Shown piece after piece: positions 10,333 to 20,212 of a stretch of DNA of 64,000 nt; the stretch's first letter is position 1; the number at the start of each line of letters is the position of its first letter. Both the position numbers and the translations under genes were made by a program. Source of the DNA: Tetragonia tetragonoides (taxonomy: Eukaryota > Streptophyta > Magnoliopsida > Caryophyllales > Aizoaceae); NCBI GenBank assembly GCA_038025085.1, contig CM076147.1, positions 10,698,001 to 10,762,000 of the forward strand, written 5' to 3'. Below the pieces are notes generated by a model. It saw only the letters and a program-made list of their open reading frames with translations. It was not told the DNA's origin and did not search any database.

Positions 10333-10500
10333 ACAGTATAACCGCAATAGTTTAAGCAATCATTGACTGACACAAAATAAGTAACCTCGCAGAAGGGCAG
10401 ATTAACCGCAATAGCTTAAGCGCTCATTGACTGACTCAAAATTAGTGATCTCGCAGGAGGACAGTTTCACCGCAATAGCTTAAGCGATCATTGACTAACC
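10333..10500. repeat. 64-bp tandem repeat, about 2.6 copies
   Basis: The segment ACCGCAATAG(T/C)TTAAGC recurs at 10341, about 10405 and about 10469, a period of 64 bp. Each is followed by ATCATTGACTGAC-type sequence and a CTCGCAG(A/G)AGG stretch. A further diverged unit lies on the other side of the nested element, before 6566. It is part of the Tat 3' region. Confidence 0.85.
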
Positions 10501-10745
10501 CCAAAATTTGTGACATTGGGACATTTGTGATATGGGGACTTCGGGTCATTTGGGATATTGGGACATTTGTGACTTTGGGACATTGGGACATTTGGGATAT
10601 TGGGACAATGAGACATTGGGACATTGAGACATTTGGGATTTTGGGACATCGGGACATTTGGGATATTGGAACATTGAGACATTGGGACATTGGGATATTT
10701 GGGATTTTTGGGACTTTTTGGGATATTGAGTCATTGGGATTTTTT
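10501..10745. repeat. GGGACATTTG minisatellite
   Basis: About 245 bp of short degenerate units (TTGGGACATT, TTGGGATATT), roughly 10 bp each. Frames across it yield artificial MSQCPNIPNVP-type repeats and should not be taken as proteins. Confidence 0.9.
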
Positions 10746-11406
10746 TTTGGATATTTGGTAAGGCCGATAGACTTTCCGGGTTTAAAAAATAATTTTGACA
10801 CTCTGGGTGGTAAAAGTTGTCGCAGTATATATCCGGGCTTCAGTATTTGGGACCTACAAAAATAATCGGGTTAGTTTTACCTGAAAATAGTTGGTACCGT
10901 AAAATGGGCCAACTGTTAAATTTGAATTTGTGGGCCAAAGAGTCTTGCTCCCGTGCGCTTGGTACTGATATTTGTCGCGACGAACTGGAATAACGAACTT
11001 TGGACTGAAAAAAGGGTCGCGGAAAAGCAAGTGGGGCCCTCGTGCGCAGGGCCGCTAGCGGCCCAGGCCAGCGCCGCTAGCGGCTGGGCCTTGGGTGAGG
11101 GCCACTAGCGGCGCTCAACTTAAGCTGGCCAAAACGTTTTGTCGCAAATTTTTTTCGCGTCTTGCTGCATGCTTCTTCTTCTTCGTCGAGAGCAATTGTC
11201 GAGAGGTAGCTTCCCTTGTTGAGTGCTTCAACTTGCTTGAGGTAAGTCAATTCTTTACCAAAAACTTCGATTTTTGTCTTGAACTTGCTTATTTTTCCAC
11301 TTAGTTGCTGAATTTTGGGTTGCGTTGTTGAATGGGTGCTTGTTTCTTGCGGATCTGAAACTTTTAATTTTCCACTTGTAGAGAGAGAAAGCTTCTTTAT
11401 ACTCCC
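10746..11406 (+). promoter_or_regulatory. upstream region of antisense gene 1
   Basis: The stretch leads into the ATG at 11407. It holds GCCGCTAGCGGC at 11051-11062 and 11073-11084, plus a one-base variant at 11101-11112. The second copy is flanked by inverted arms GGCCCAG (11060-11066) and CTGGGCC (11084-11090). CTTGAGGTAAGTCAA near 11240 looks like a 5' UTR splice donor. No clear TATA box is seen. Confidence 0.45.
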
Positions 11407-14172
11407 ATGGCTCCCGCAGACAAAGGAAAACGTCCCATGGGTGAAGGGGAGGATGACCAGGACCTTTTCCATACTGGGCTTCCTTCTACTAGCACACCTT
11501 CGGTTCGCCGTGCGGATGGAGCTCGACTGTATCAGGCCTCATTCATGCTTCTGGACTGGCGCCCGGCTGGGGTTTCGGACCGTAGTATTTTACTACCGGA
11601 CAGGCAGAGTCATCTGTCTAACCCTGAGTTGGTATGTTTTCTGACTCTCTTTTTTTCTGTTCAGTATATATTTTTTGAACTTAAAAATTGAACTGTTAGT
11701 GCTTCGGCACACGAACAAATTGGGACTTGTACTGGATTGGTGGTCAGCTGTATATAATTTGTGTGGAATTATTTTGACTGTATTTGTAGTAAATGGGGTG
11801 TTGAGAAAATTTTGTTTGTTGGCTAGGGTGTTGGCTTTTTGTTGCAGGCTCATGGGTCTACCTCCCATTGGGCTATGATGTTGGAGACTTTTTCAGTTGG
11901 AGCTAGGAATTTGGTATTGGGCTCGGGGTTTGACCATTTCTTGACTGTTATCCCTGCTTGTCATTCCGGGGATACTAGGCTTATCGCTAGGGGGCTATTG
12001 GAGAGGTTATGGATTCCACGAATACTTTTGATATGCCTGTAGGAGAGATGTTCCCCACCCCTTACCAGTTCGCTGTGCTGACGGGTCTATACTTTAGAGG
12101 GCGCCGTATTCGGTACGACGCGAGTTACTGGCAATAGAGTGATAGGTTGCTTGAGCTTTATGGGCCTGTGTCTGCGTATTTTGATAAGGATCGGGTTTCT
12201 TTGTTGCAGTTATGGGCGGCTTTGGCGGACCAGGGGCTTACCGAGGAGCAGAGAGCCCGCATTTTCCTTGCTTTCTTGTTGGGGTCGACCATTTTTGCTC
12301 ACAAGAAGAGCGTATATCAGGTCGGTTTCTTGACATGTTTAGAGGATTTGACCACGGTCCATGAGTTCAACTTCGGTGCTTCTGCCTATGCTACCTTAGT
12401 GAGATGGTGTCGCCGGGCTTGCAGGCCCAAACCGTCGAGTGAGAAGGCGTCTATCTCGGGCCCGTGGAGAATACTGGAGGTAGGCCCATATATTTCCCTT
12501 TCTCCTTTGCATATGCTTTTGAATTTGGAGCGCATCCTTTCCTTTTCTTGCTTGTATGGAAGTTGTGGTTCTTCGAGTATTTTCCGGCTTTCGGTCCTCA
12601 CCGTCCTGGTTTGAGAATGTTCCCATTAGGTTCACGGTGGATTGGTAGAGATAACCACTCATTTACCTCTTTGGAGCATTTTCGGGGCTTCCTTTGAGAG
12701 TCATGCCGCATCTATGGTATGTTGTTGTTGACTTGTGCATTTGTTTTTCTTTGGTTCATTAAGTGTGAATGAACTTTTGAACTGGTAACCTGCAGGTATC
12801 ATGGTGCTCTTTTGATGGTATTCCTGGGATTCCGCCCCATATTACTATGGAGTCATTTAGAGTATCCTCTTTGCGGGTGGTCTTTGAGGGGCGATTTGGC
12901 TTTGTATGGTATTTGGGGGACCAATTGACCCGGCTGATTTATCCCACCTTGGGTAGTCACCTGGTTCCGGAGGACCCTACCCTGACCATGTTCTATCTGC
13001 GTGATCTGAGCGTGCGGGACTTGGGGGTCGTGGCTCGTGGTATGGCGGCCACGGAGTTTCTCATGCAGGAGATTGTTGGCTTGGACCGCACGGCTGTGTA
13101 CCTTGCCTATTGCTTGGATCGTCTGATGCCGGACCTCACTTCTGAGGTAAAAAATTTATCAGCATCTTTTTAGCTATATGCGTGATATACTAACTTTTTG
13201 TGTCTCGCAGACGGATCGTCTGGCTCCTCAGGGTCCCAGGAGGTCCCATTCTAGAGTTCCTCGGAGCCAGCCCCCAAGCGTGACCTTGCCGACTAATGAG
13301 GTGAGGTACATTGGGGAGAGCGGGGGACGCATAGTAGAGGAGTTCCCTCTACATATGGCTGACGGAGAGGTTGTGGAGGGCTTGCCCTTGCCTGATGGTT
13401 GTACGGGGGTAAGCTCCTTTTTATCCCTTCTTGTGTTTGTGTTTGCTTTTGAGTGCTGACTCTATCTCTTGTGTTTGTGTTGCTTTATTTGTAGTTGAAC
13501 CGGGAGCAGACTTCTGAAATCTTCAAGCTCATTCACCTGTTGAAGAAAGGCTATGGCCGAGTGATGGGCAAGGGGAAGAGTTCTCGGTCTAGGACCGTTG
13601 ATGTAAGTAGACATTCATCCTTTGGTTAGCTAAGTGATGTGCTTAACTTAACATCTCGATCTTGATTGTTTGCAGATGTCTCAGTCTTCGTCTTTGGTGG
13701 GACCTCGACATTCTTCTGCTGCGAGGGCCTCTTCGGCGAGCAGACCGTCTGTTGCTCGTTCACCTCCCGTAGCTGTGACCAGGCCTCCTGTTGATGAAGC
13801 GCCCGGACCTTCTGTGCCGTACATTCCTGAGATGTTCTCTCCTGCGGGTTTCCAGCCTTCTGTTGATAGCAGGCCTATTGTTACCCCCACGGCAGGAGGT
13901 TGGGCGAACGTCCCTGGGATGTGCCTCAAACTGGGCCTTCGTATCAGGATGTGGCTATGGACTTTGCCAGTCAGGCCATAGAGAGCTTCTTCGCAACGGG
14001 GTTTTCGGTAGGTACCCCCATGCGCGCACCAGCATATGATAGGCGGGACATGAGGCCCAACAACAGCAGACCCATTTATAGCTCTTCTCTCCATTATTTG
14101 ACTTGGAACTATGGTCAGGGGTCGTCCGTTGATGATGAGGCTGACAGCAATGGCAATGACGACTCTACTTGA
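11407..14172 (+). pseudogene. antisense gene 1: multi-exon plant mobile domain (PMD) protein
   Basis: Plus-strand gene lying antisense in the Tat element. Proposed exons: 11407-11631, 11848-12479, about 12559-12712, about 12796-13146, 13211-13408, 13495-13602 and 13676-14172, most with GT...AG borders (for example TTGCAG before 11848, GTAAGC after 13408, GTAAGT after 13602). Motifs fit the plant mobile domain (aminotransferase-like, PF10536 group): GEMFPTPYQFAVLTGL, ARIFLAFLLGSTIF, then FNFGASAYATLVRWCRRAC. The last exons encode a Ser/Pro/Arg-rich tail ending in acidic residues. Decay: a frameshift near 12011, an in-frame TAG near 12135, a TGA near 12696 and a frameshift near 13900. PMDs occur in MAIL1/MAIN-like plant proteins and in transposons. 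Its role in the element is unknown. The introns can survive retrotransposition only because they are antisense to the genomic RNA. Confidence 0.68.
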
Positions 14173-14558
14173 GCGGTGTTGGATTTCGTTGTAGACATTG
14201 TCCTTGAGACTTTGAACACCGTTTTTTATGCATTTTTATGATATGTATGATATGACGACTCTATTATGCCCGTCTGATCTCTAAGTATGCAATGTGTTAT
14301 GCAGTAGGGAAAAAGCCACAATTTAGGGAATAAAATAAGGAAAAAGGTAAAAATTGCAAGAAAAGGCAAAAATTACACATATTATACCCCCTAAAAAATA
14401 TGGAAATAAAATAAAAAAAAAATAGAAAAGATAAAACTAAGAGAGTCTTGGGGTTTGTAACTCAGCCGTGTGTATCAAAACTGGGCTTAAATTGAGCAGA
14501 CTGGACCAAGTGGGTGGGTTGGAGCGAGAGGAGAAGATCTGATCGGGCCAGGGTCAGG
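14173..14558 (+). other. spacer between the two antisense genes
   Basis: Presumed 3' UTR of antisense gene 1 (pyrimidine-rich, with TATGATATGTATGATATGAC near 14236) followed by A-rich sequence. No coding frame. Confidence 0.5.
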
Positions 14559-14686
14559 GCCGCTAGCGGCGCTGGGCTGCAGATGGGGGCCGCTAGCGGC
14601 CCTGGCCAGAGCCAGTGATGGCTCTGGTTTGGGCTTTTTCGTGGATTTCTGACTTCTTTTGGCCCTTCGTTTTTTACTATAAATAG
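14559..14686 (+). promoter_or_regulatory. promoter of antisense gene 2 with palindromes and TATA box
   Basis: GCCGCTAGCGGC occurs at 14559-14570 and 14589-14600. A perfect 8-bp stem, CCAGAGCC (14606-14613) and GGCTCTGG (14620-14627) with a 6-base loop, follows, and then TATAAATAG at 14678-14686. The ATG at 14759 is about 73 bp downstream in good context (CTACCATGG). The spacing is that of an ordinary plant RNA polymerase II promoter with a short 5' UTR. Confidence 0.7.
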
Positions 14687-14758
14687 GATTTACGGGATGC
14701 TTGATGTTGTATCACTTTTCAGGCTTTTAGCTCTCTCAAACTTCCCAAATCTTCTACC

Positions 14759-16105
14759 ATGGTGAAATCCTTTGAAAACTTGTTCGATGTTTGGTGCAAA
14801 AATCTGACCATAGAATACAAACTTGAATTGGCTCCGTTCCATGTTTCTACCTTGCTGGCTTTAAGACCAACCAAAATATTGTGGCCCCTTCTTCGATCTG
14901 CTTTGAATTATTGGGACCCCGACTTGCATGTCTTCTATTTTGGTAACTCTGAATTATGCCCTTTAGTTGAAGAATTCGCTACAATCACTAACATGTCTAA
15001 TGTTCTTCCCCCAGCTGTGCCTTATTTGAGAGATGGATTTAGTGATCAGTACAGGAAATCCCTAGGCTTGTCATCTGCAGAAGCCAAAAGCATGATTTTT
15101 GGTGTCGATGTGGACATAGTTCAGCTCTGCGAAAGATTTGCTATTTCTTCTAACAAAGGTGCAATATTTAGGCGTTGCCGCCGACAGGCTTTTGTACTTT
15201 GCCTGTTGAACCGCCTATTGTTTGCTAATGCCGAGTCGCCTAACTTGGGTAGAGCCTCGTTGTTGCGAGTGGTAAATCAAATGGCTGAAGGGCACTCTCC
15301 TTTGCATCTGGTTGTAGGGGAAACTATTATTGGGCTTGACAGGTTGAAGATCTCTCCTCACGAAACTTTTTCTGGCAGCCCCCTGCTGCTTCAAATTTGG
15401 TTATGTGAGCATCTGAGGCTAATAGAGTCAGCAGATAATATGATAGCTCGTGTCCCTCGAGCCTAGTCAAAGAAAACTTATACCGTCGCTAGCTTCTTGG
15501 TTAGGAAAAGGCTATATTCTGAAAAGTCCCTCGCTAAATGGGATGACTTTTTCCATGCAGGACCTGCTATCCGTTGTCATGTGACCGGATGGAGTTTGAC
15601 TTCCTTAGTGGCCTGTGACAATTTTCTTCCTCATAGTACTATAGTGGGTCTGTACAGAGGTACTTTCTTCTTTCCCTCTAGGGTTATGAGACAATATGGG
15701 TTGAAGCAGGTTATCCCTCGTCAGGAAACGACAAGTCCAACTATTGTAGCTTTGACCACTGAACTCGTTGTGGATTGGAGAAAGTATTGGCATGGCAGGG
15801 ATCGTTAAACTGTACCTCGGGTAATTGCCCCGACTCAAGTTTCTGAGACCTACTTGAACTGGCTTTCCTGCAGTGATGGAGAAGCGAGACGAGCCCTTCG
15901 TCATGAGGAGTGGGACCAACTAAAGCCTAAGTATGACTCAAGAACAGGAAGCAAAAAAAGAAAGGAAGGGCCTCATGAGGGAGGCTATCATGTACTGAAA
16001 AGAGGCAAGCCCCCAGCTCAAGGGAGCGATCATAGGTCGTCCTCAAGCCAGGGTCCTTCAATGAAAAACTCTTCAACGAAGCCTTCTAAAGGGAAGAAGG
16101 ATTAA
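14759..16105 (+). pseudogene. antisense gene 2: PMD/DUF7745-like protein
   Basis: One plus-strand reading frame of about 448 codons, broken by two in-frame stops (TAG at 15464-15466, TAA at 15806-15808). The same frame carries on with homologous-looking sequence, so it is one decayed gene. The N-terminal part (LRPTKILWPLLRSALNYWDP, then HVFYFGNSELCPLVEEFATI) follows the pattern of DUF7745 / plant-mobile-domain proteins: a tryptophan-rich start, W-D-P, F-x-F-G and an E-E-F/Y motif. A basic tail (GSKKRKEG, KPSKGKKD) could act as a nuclear signal. It has no introns, unlike its neighbour. It ends about 290 bp before the convergent integrase frame. A role within the Tat element is not known. Confidence 0.7.
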
Positions 16106-16397
16106 AGTAGTTTTCTTAGAAAACAAATCTAGTTTTTTAAAAAAATAATAATAAGAATTTGTTTAGCTTAAACCCTCATAGTTGCATTATTTTTTTTGTA
16201 ACCTTAGGAAGTTTAATTTTTGCAATGTAAGCTTATTTGTTCAGTTTGAATAAAGATTATCCCTTTTTGAATGAATTTGAATGGAAATTTTTGATTGATT
16301 TTGGTCGGACCCCTTAAAAGGATTACCTACGTATCCAGTGTGGAATCAGGACAGCGTAGTTCGTTCAATTTGTGTACGTCTCATTTTTTTTTTTTTT
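16106..16397 (+). terminator. 3' UTR with poly(A) signal, convergent with the integrase end
   Basis: AATAAA at 16249-16254 lies 144 bp after the stop of antisense gene 2. Then comes CCTACGTATCC (about 16327) and GGAATCAGGACAGCGTAGTT (about 16343), a pair I know as a conserved block after INT in Tat elements. A T17 run at 16385-16400 adjoins the integrase stop. The two convergent transcripts would overlap here. Confidence 0.5.
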
Positions 16398-17690
16398 TTA
16401 GACGTAGCACTTCTTTAGTCGTTCCATATTGGTGAGCTGACTGAACTCGATGCCATCAATATCCATGAGTCTGACTGCGCCTCCTGATAGAAAGTTTTTG
16501 ATGATGAACGGACCGGACCAGTTTGGAAGAAATTTGCCTTTGGGGTCGGTAATTGGGGCACGTAATTCTTTCCAAACCAAGTCCCCTTCCTTTAAATGCC
16601 GAGGTCGAACCTTTTTGTTGAATGCTCTTGCCATGCGTTGCTGGTACATGTGTGAATGGTCTAGGGTCCACAAGCATCTTTCATCCGTGAACATGAGGTC
16701 TTCGTAGCGGGCTTGTAACCATCGGGTTTCAGGAATTTCACCCTCTGGGGCTATGCGCATGGAAGATAGTTGGACTTCTATGGGTAGAAATACTTCCATT
16801 CCTTAGATTAGGGAATAAGATGTTGCTCCCATGGAGGATCTTATGGATGTCCTATATCCCCAAAGGGCAAATGGAAGTTTTATGGGCCAATCTTTGTAGT
16901 TTTCTATCATCTTTTCAATGATAGTCTTGAGGATTTTGTTGGCGGCTTCTACTGCGCCATTCGTTTGGGGACGGTAAGGGGACGATTTGTGGTGCTGGAT
17001 TTTGTAGTTTTTGAGGAGGGTGGTTGTTTCGACTTTGAAATGGGATCCATTATCACTGATGATTTCATGCGGAACGTCGTATCGGCAAATGATGTTGTTC
17101 CTTACGAATTTGGACACTTGTTTGGAGGTAAGGACGGCATAGGATTGGGCTTCAACCCATTTGGTAAAATAGTCTATGGCTACTAGGATGTATTCATGTC
17201 CTCTCGAGCCTTTCGGGGTAATTTTACCAATGATATCTATTCCCCATGTAGAAAATGGCCAAGGGGATGTGAAGTTGTGGAGCACTGAGGGCGGCATATG
17301 CTGCAGGTTTGCATATATCTGACATTTCTTGCACTTCTTGACATAGTCGTAACAATCCCTTTCCATAGTGGTCCAATAGTATCCCAATCGTAGGACCTTT
17401 CTAGAGAGCATTCGACCATTCACGTGTGGTCTGCACACACCATTGTGTACCTCATCCATAATCTCTGCGGCTTCTTCGGAGTTCACGCATCTGAGGTTAA
17501 CCCCTTTGTAGGATTTCTTGTACAGAACCCCCTTGTATTCTATGTATTGTGCCACTTAGAGACGGATAGCCCATTGAGCTCTTAGTGGTGCGTATTGAGG
17601 GTATATTCCTTTGGTTATGTAGTTGAAGACGTCTTGGTAACAAGGATCCTCTTCGATCGGAGCCAGGGTCATATCTGTGTCGAGGTTGTT
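16398..17690 (-). pseudogene. Tat integrase
   Basis: Minus-strand end of the pol frame: the element integrase, which would insert the cDNA into host DNA in the nucleus. Visible in order are a linker (PCYQDVFNYITKGIYPQYAP), the H-H-C-C zinc region (VHNGVCRPHVNG, then CKKCQIYA), and the catalytic core with DIIGKITPKG, IISDNGSHF and YRPQTNGAVEAANK, which supply the D,D,E residues. A C-terminal GPFIIKNFL domain follows. Two in-frame stops break it: TAA at 17556-17558 and TAA at 16803-16805, the latter in SLI-stop-GMEVFLPIE where a Tyr codon is expected. It is convergent with antisense gene 2. Confidence 0.9.
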
Positions 17691-18136
17691 ACAAAAGGCT
17701 GGCTCGCTTCTTCTTGTGGAGTGACATTGTTGAGGGAGTTCAGCTACTCAAATTCCTGTAAAAAGAGATAATCTGCATTCTTGCTTTGCGAAGTTTACTT
17801 ACATTGTTTAAATTGGTTAGTTAATGATTTGTGCAACTTTGTGTTCATTGGATTTATCAATAGCTAAACAAGGAAAGAAATGAGCAAGAGGAATTTTTAT
17901 TGATTTGCAAAAAGAGATAAGCACACATGACTTTAGAGAAGAGGGTCTCTAATTCACGTCAAAAAGAAAGTAGACTTAGAAAGAAAAGTAAAAGAGGGAA
18001 CATTCCCTAATCAAGACTCAACCTAAAGATTTAGTTAGGATCCTAACTCGACAAAACTTGGGGACTCAGACTCGATTCCTCTAGCTTCTGCAGGTAACCA
18101 CTTAATTCCAGGTTTCCTCTTCGACATTGTCATCTC
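17691..18136 (-). other. gap where protease, RT and RNase H should be
   Basis: Only 450 bp separate the gag end from the integrase linker. The stretch has no YxDD-type RT or DSG protease motif and looks non-coding. About 2 kb of pol has been lost, or this copy descends from a family already lacking it. Part of it could be what remains of the Ogre-type gag-pro intron. Confidence 0.6.
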
Positions 18137-19422
18137 TTAGTGGTGGTGGAACCTCTCCTCTGTCAGGCAATCGTCTGTATGGTGCCCGAATAGTCGATGA
18201 TACTTGGAGTAGGGTCGGTTTTCTCCCGGTGCTGATTTGGCATCTTCCAAAGGGATTAAGGGTTGAATGTCGCCTCTCCACACTAGTGCGTTCATAACAG
18301 CTTCCATTGGTGCAAAGAGAGAGGTGTACTTTTCTTGACTATGACGACACCAACTGACTGTCCAAGTGTACGGTGGCCACATTGTCCCTTGGTCAATGAA
18401 ACGCAAGACTAGCCCCTTAAAGCGCCTGCACTGATTGATGTGGTGTCCCTCAGCCGCGCAGTAGGTACAGCTTAGAAACGGATTTCCGTCTCTCGGAAGG
18501 AGCTTGACGTGGATGTTCTTGGACAAACATACCAGTACTTGGACATTTTTTGATAGAGGAGGTCTTGGCGCCACCAAGTTTCTTCTTTGGTCAAGATGAC
18601 CGCATTCCTGCGCTTAGAGGTGCACTCCTCTAGGATGTCAACCTTTTCTCTTATCTCTTGAATCCCTTTGATTATAGGACCCAGACTTTCTTGTATCTGA
18701 TTTTTATCATCCTCCGTTTTGTCGCTTCTCAGGTCTGGTCCTTCTTCATAGGAATTCTGGGAAATCAAGGTGATCTCCCCACCATAAATGAGGTGAGAGT
18801 AATCTTTGGGCTCCTCAGTTGTAATATGATTGATAGCACTCAGGAGATTGTCAGCACTTTCGGTTTCTTCAGCTTTAGGCAATGGTAGAGTGTCATTGTC
18901 TATTTTGTCTTGGATAATATGTTTAAGGGCCCAACAGTTGTTTGTGTCATGCCCTTTCCCTTGATGGTACTTGCAGTATTCGCCTTCTTTCCAGTTACGA
19001 CCCTTGATAATTGGTTCTGGAGTGGGACCTGCGAGTCGAAGCATATCCTTGTCCACTAACCTCTCGAAAGTTGTACCGAGAGTTATCCCTAATGGAGTGA
19101 ATTCCCTCTTTGGCTTGTTTCGGGGTATGAGATATTCTCTTGGCGAGACATTGGAGGAAGATTCGCCGCTCTTAGGTTTCCTTTCCGGCTCTTGAGGAAT
19201 AGGATCAGGCTTTCCCGGAGTTATGGATTTCCGATTTTCTGATGAAGGGACGAACATTGGTGTATCCCATAACTGTCTTGACTTAATGTTTGTGATGTCA
19301 GCTTCCAATCTGTCCACTCGGTCAGTCATCTCAACAAGATATTCCTGAACTGTTCTGATCATGGTGCAATCAAGGTGGTTTGAATCAATGTGTTGTAGAA
19401 AGTTGAATCGAACCTCAGTCAA
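18137..19422 (-). pseudogene. Tat gag (C-terminal part) with three knuckle-like motifs
   Basis: Two overlapping minus-strand frames (19422-18472 and 18577-18137), which implies a frameshift near 18540. The start MTEVRFNFLQHIDS is followed by a coiled-coil-like stretch (VEMTDRVDRLEADITNI). Then come three similar metal-binding motifs: CKYHQGKGHDTNNC, CTYCAAEGHHINQC and SKYHRLFGHHTDDC. The first and third have His in the second metal position, and the third has lost its first Cys. This C/H knuckle is typical of Tat/Ogre Gag, the RNA-packaging shell protein. The usual N-terminal Gag core is absent upstream, so the gene is truncated. Confidence 0.8.
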
Positions 19423-19481
19423 GTCTTTCTTCTTTGGATCCTATCCTGAATAGGAAGCACGGAGCACTTAGTAACAAGAAA

Positions 19482-20212
19482 CACTACAACAATTAGTCAC
19501 TTGCACCACGAATTTCACCACGGGAGGTCAAATTTTTGTGGCCAACAGGTTTTTTGAAATTGCCACGGAAAATTATTTCATGGCCATTTCCAAGAAAATT
19601 ATCACGGGCAAAATAATTTTATGCTTGTTTTTCCACGGGAAAAACAAAATCGTGGCCATCTTTGAAAAATCGCTATGAATAGAATAACTTCGTGGCTAAA
19701 TTCCCACAGAAATATACTTGTGTGGCCAAATTGCCACCAAATATTTTTTTTCGTGGCCATTTACAAATTTTGCCACGGAATTGACTAGTTTGCCACGAGA
19801 AATTTTGTGGATGTCGATATTTTTTCCATGTAGTAACATTCTAAATATAATAATGTCCATACTTTAATCATATAAGAAGTTTAAGGTTTTTCTTATTTCT
19901 TTGTTCATGTTTACTTAGCCACTAGTGTAGTTGTAACTATTAAATTAACCCGCCACAAAAATTCTCGTAGCTAATGAAAATGTTTCCACGACTCCTTTAG
20001 TGGCAAGATGTTAAAGTGTCACTGACAAAACTGTGGCTAGACTTCTCGTTATAGCCACAATAGTGCTTTAACCGTGGCTAAGTAGATTGCCATGGCCTTA
20101 TAGGCCACGACAGGTCACGAGAAAAATTCGTGTGGCTAAGTGCTATTGCCACGGAAATTTCATGTGATAGCCACAATTATTATAGTGGCGCAAGTGACTA
20201 TTTGTTGTAGTG
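19482..20212. mobile_element. mini-CACTA element with TSD AAA
   Basis: A 731-bp element starts CACTACAACAATTAGTCACTTG and ends CAAGTGACTATTTGTTGTAGTG, near-perfect inverted ends beginning with CACTA. It is flanked by AAA on both sides, the 3-bp TSD of CMC/CACTA transposons. Subterminal GCCACGG / CGTGGC motifs are repeated in both arms. There is no transposase, so it needs a helper. It sits in the Tat leader just upstream of gag. Confidence 0.9.

Noticed and set aside
10333..10500. CRISPR-like direct repeats
   Set aside because: The 64-bp units are adjacent with no unique spacers, and this is plant DNA; it is a tandem repeat.
10442..10865. Several overlapping frames with MSQCPNIPNVP-like repeats
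   Set aside because: All are produced by the 10-bp minisatellite on both strands.
13681..14094. Minus-strand 137-codon frame opposite the last exon of antisense gene 1
   Set aside because: It is the complement of a Ser/Pro-rich exon; the plus-strand model has splice signals and domain motifs.
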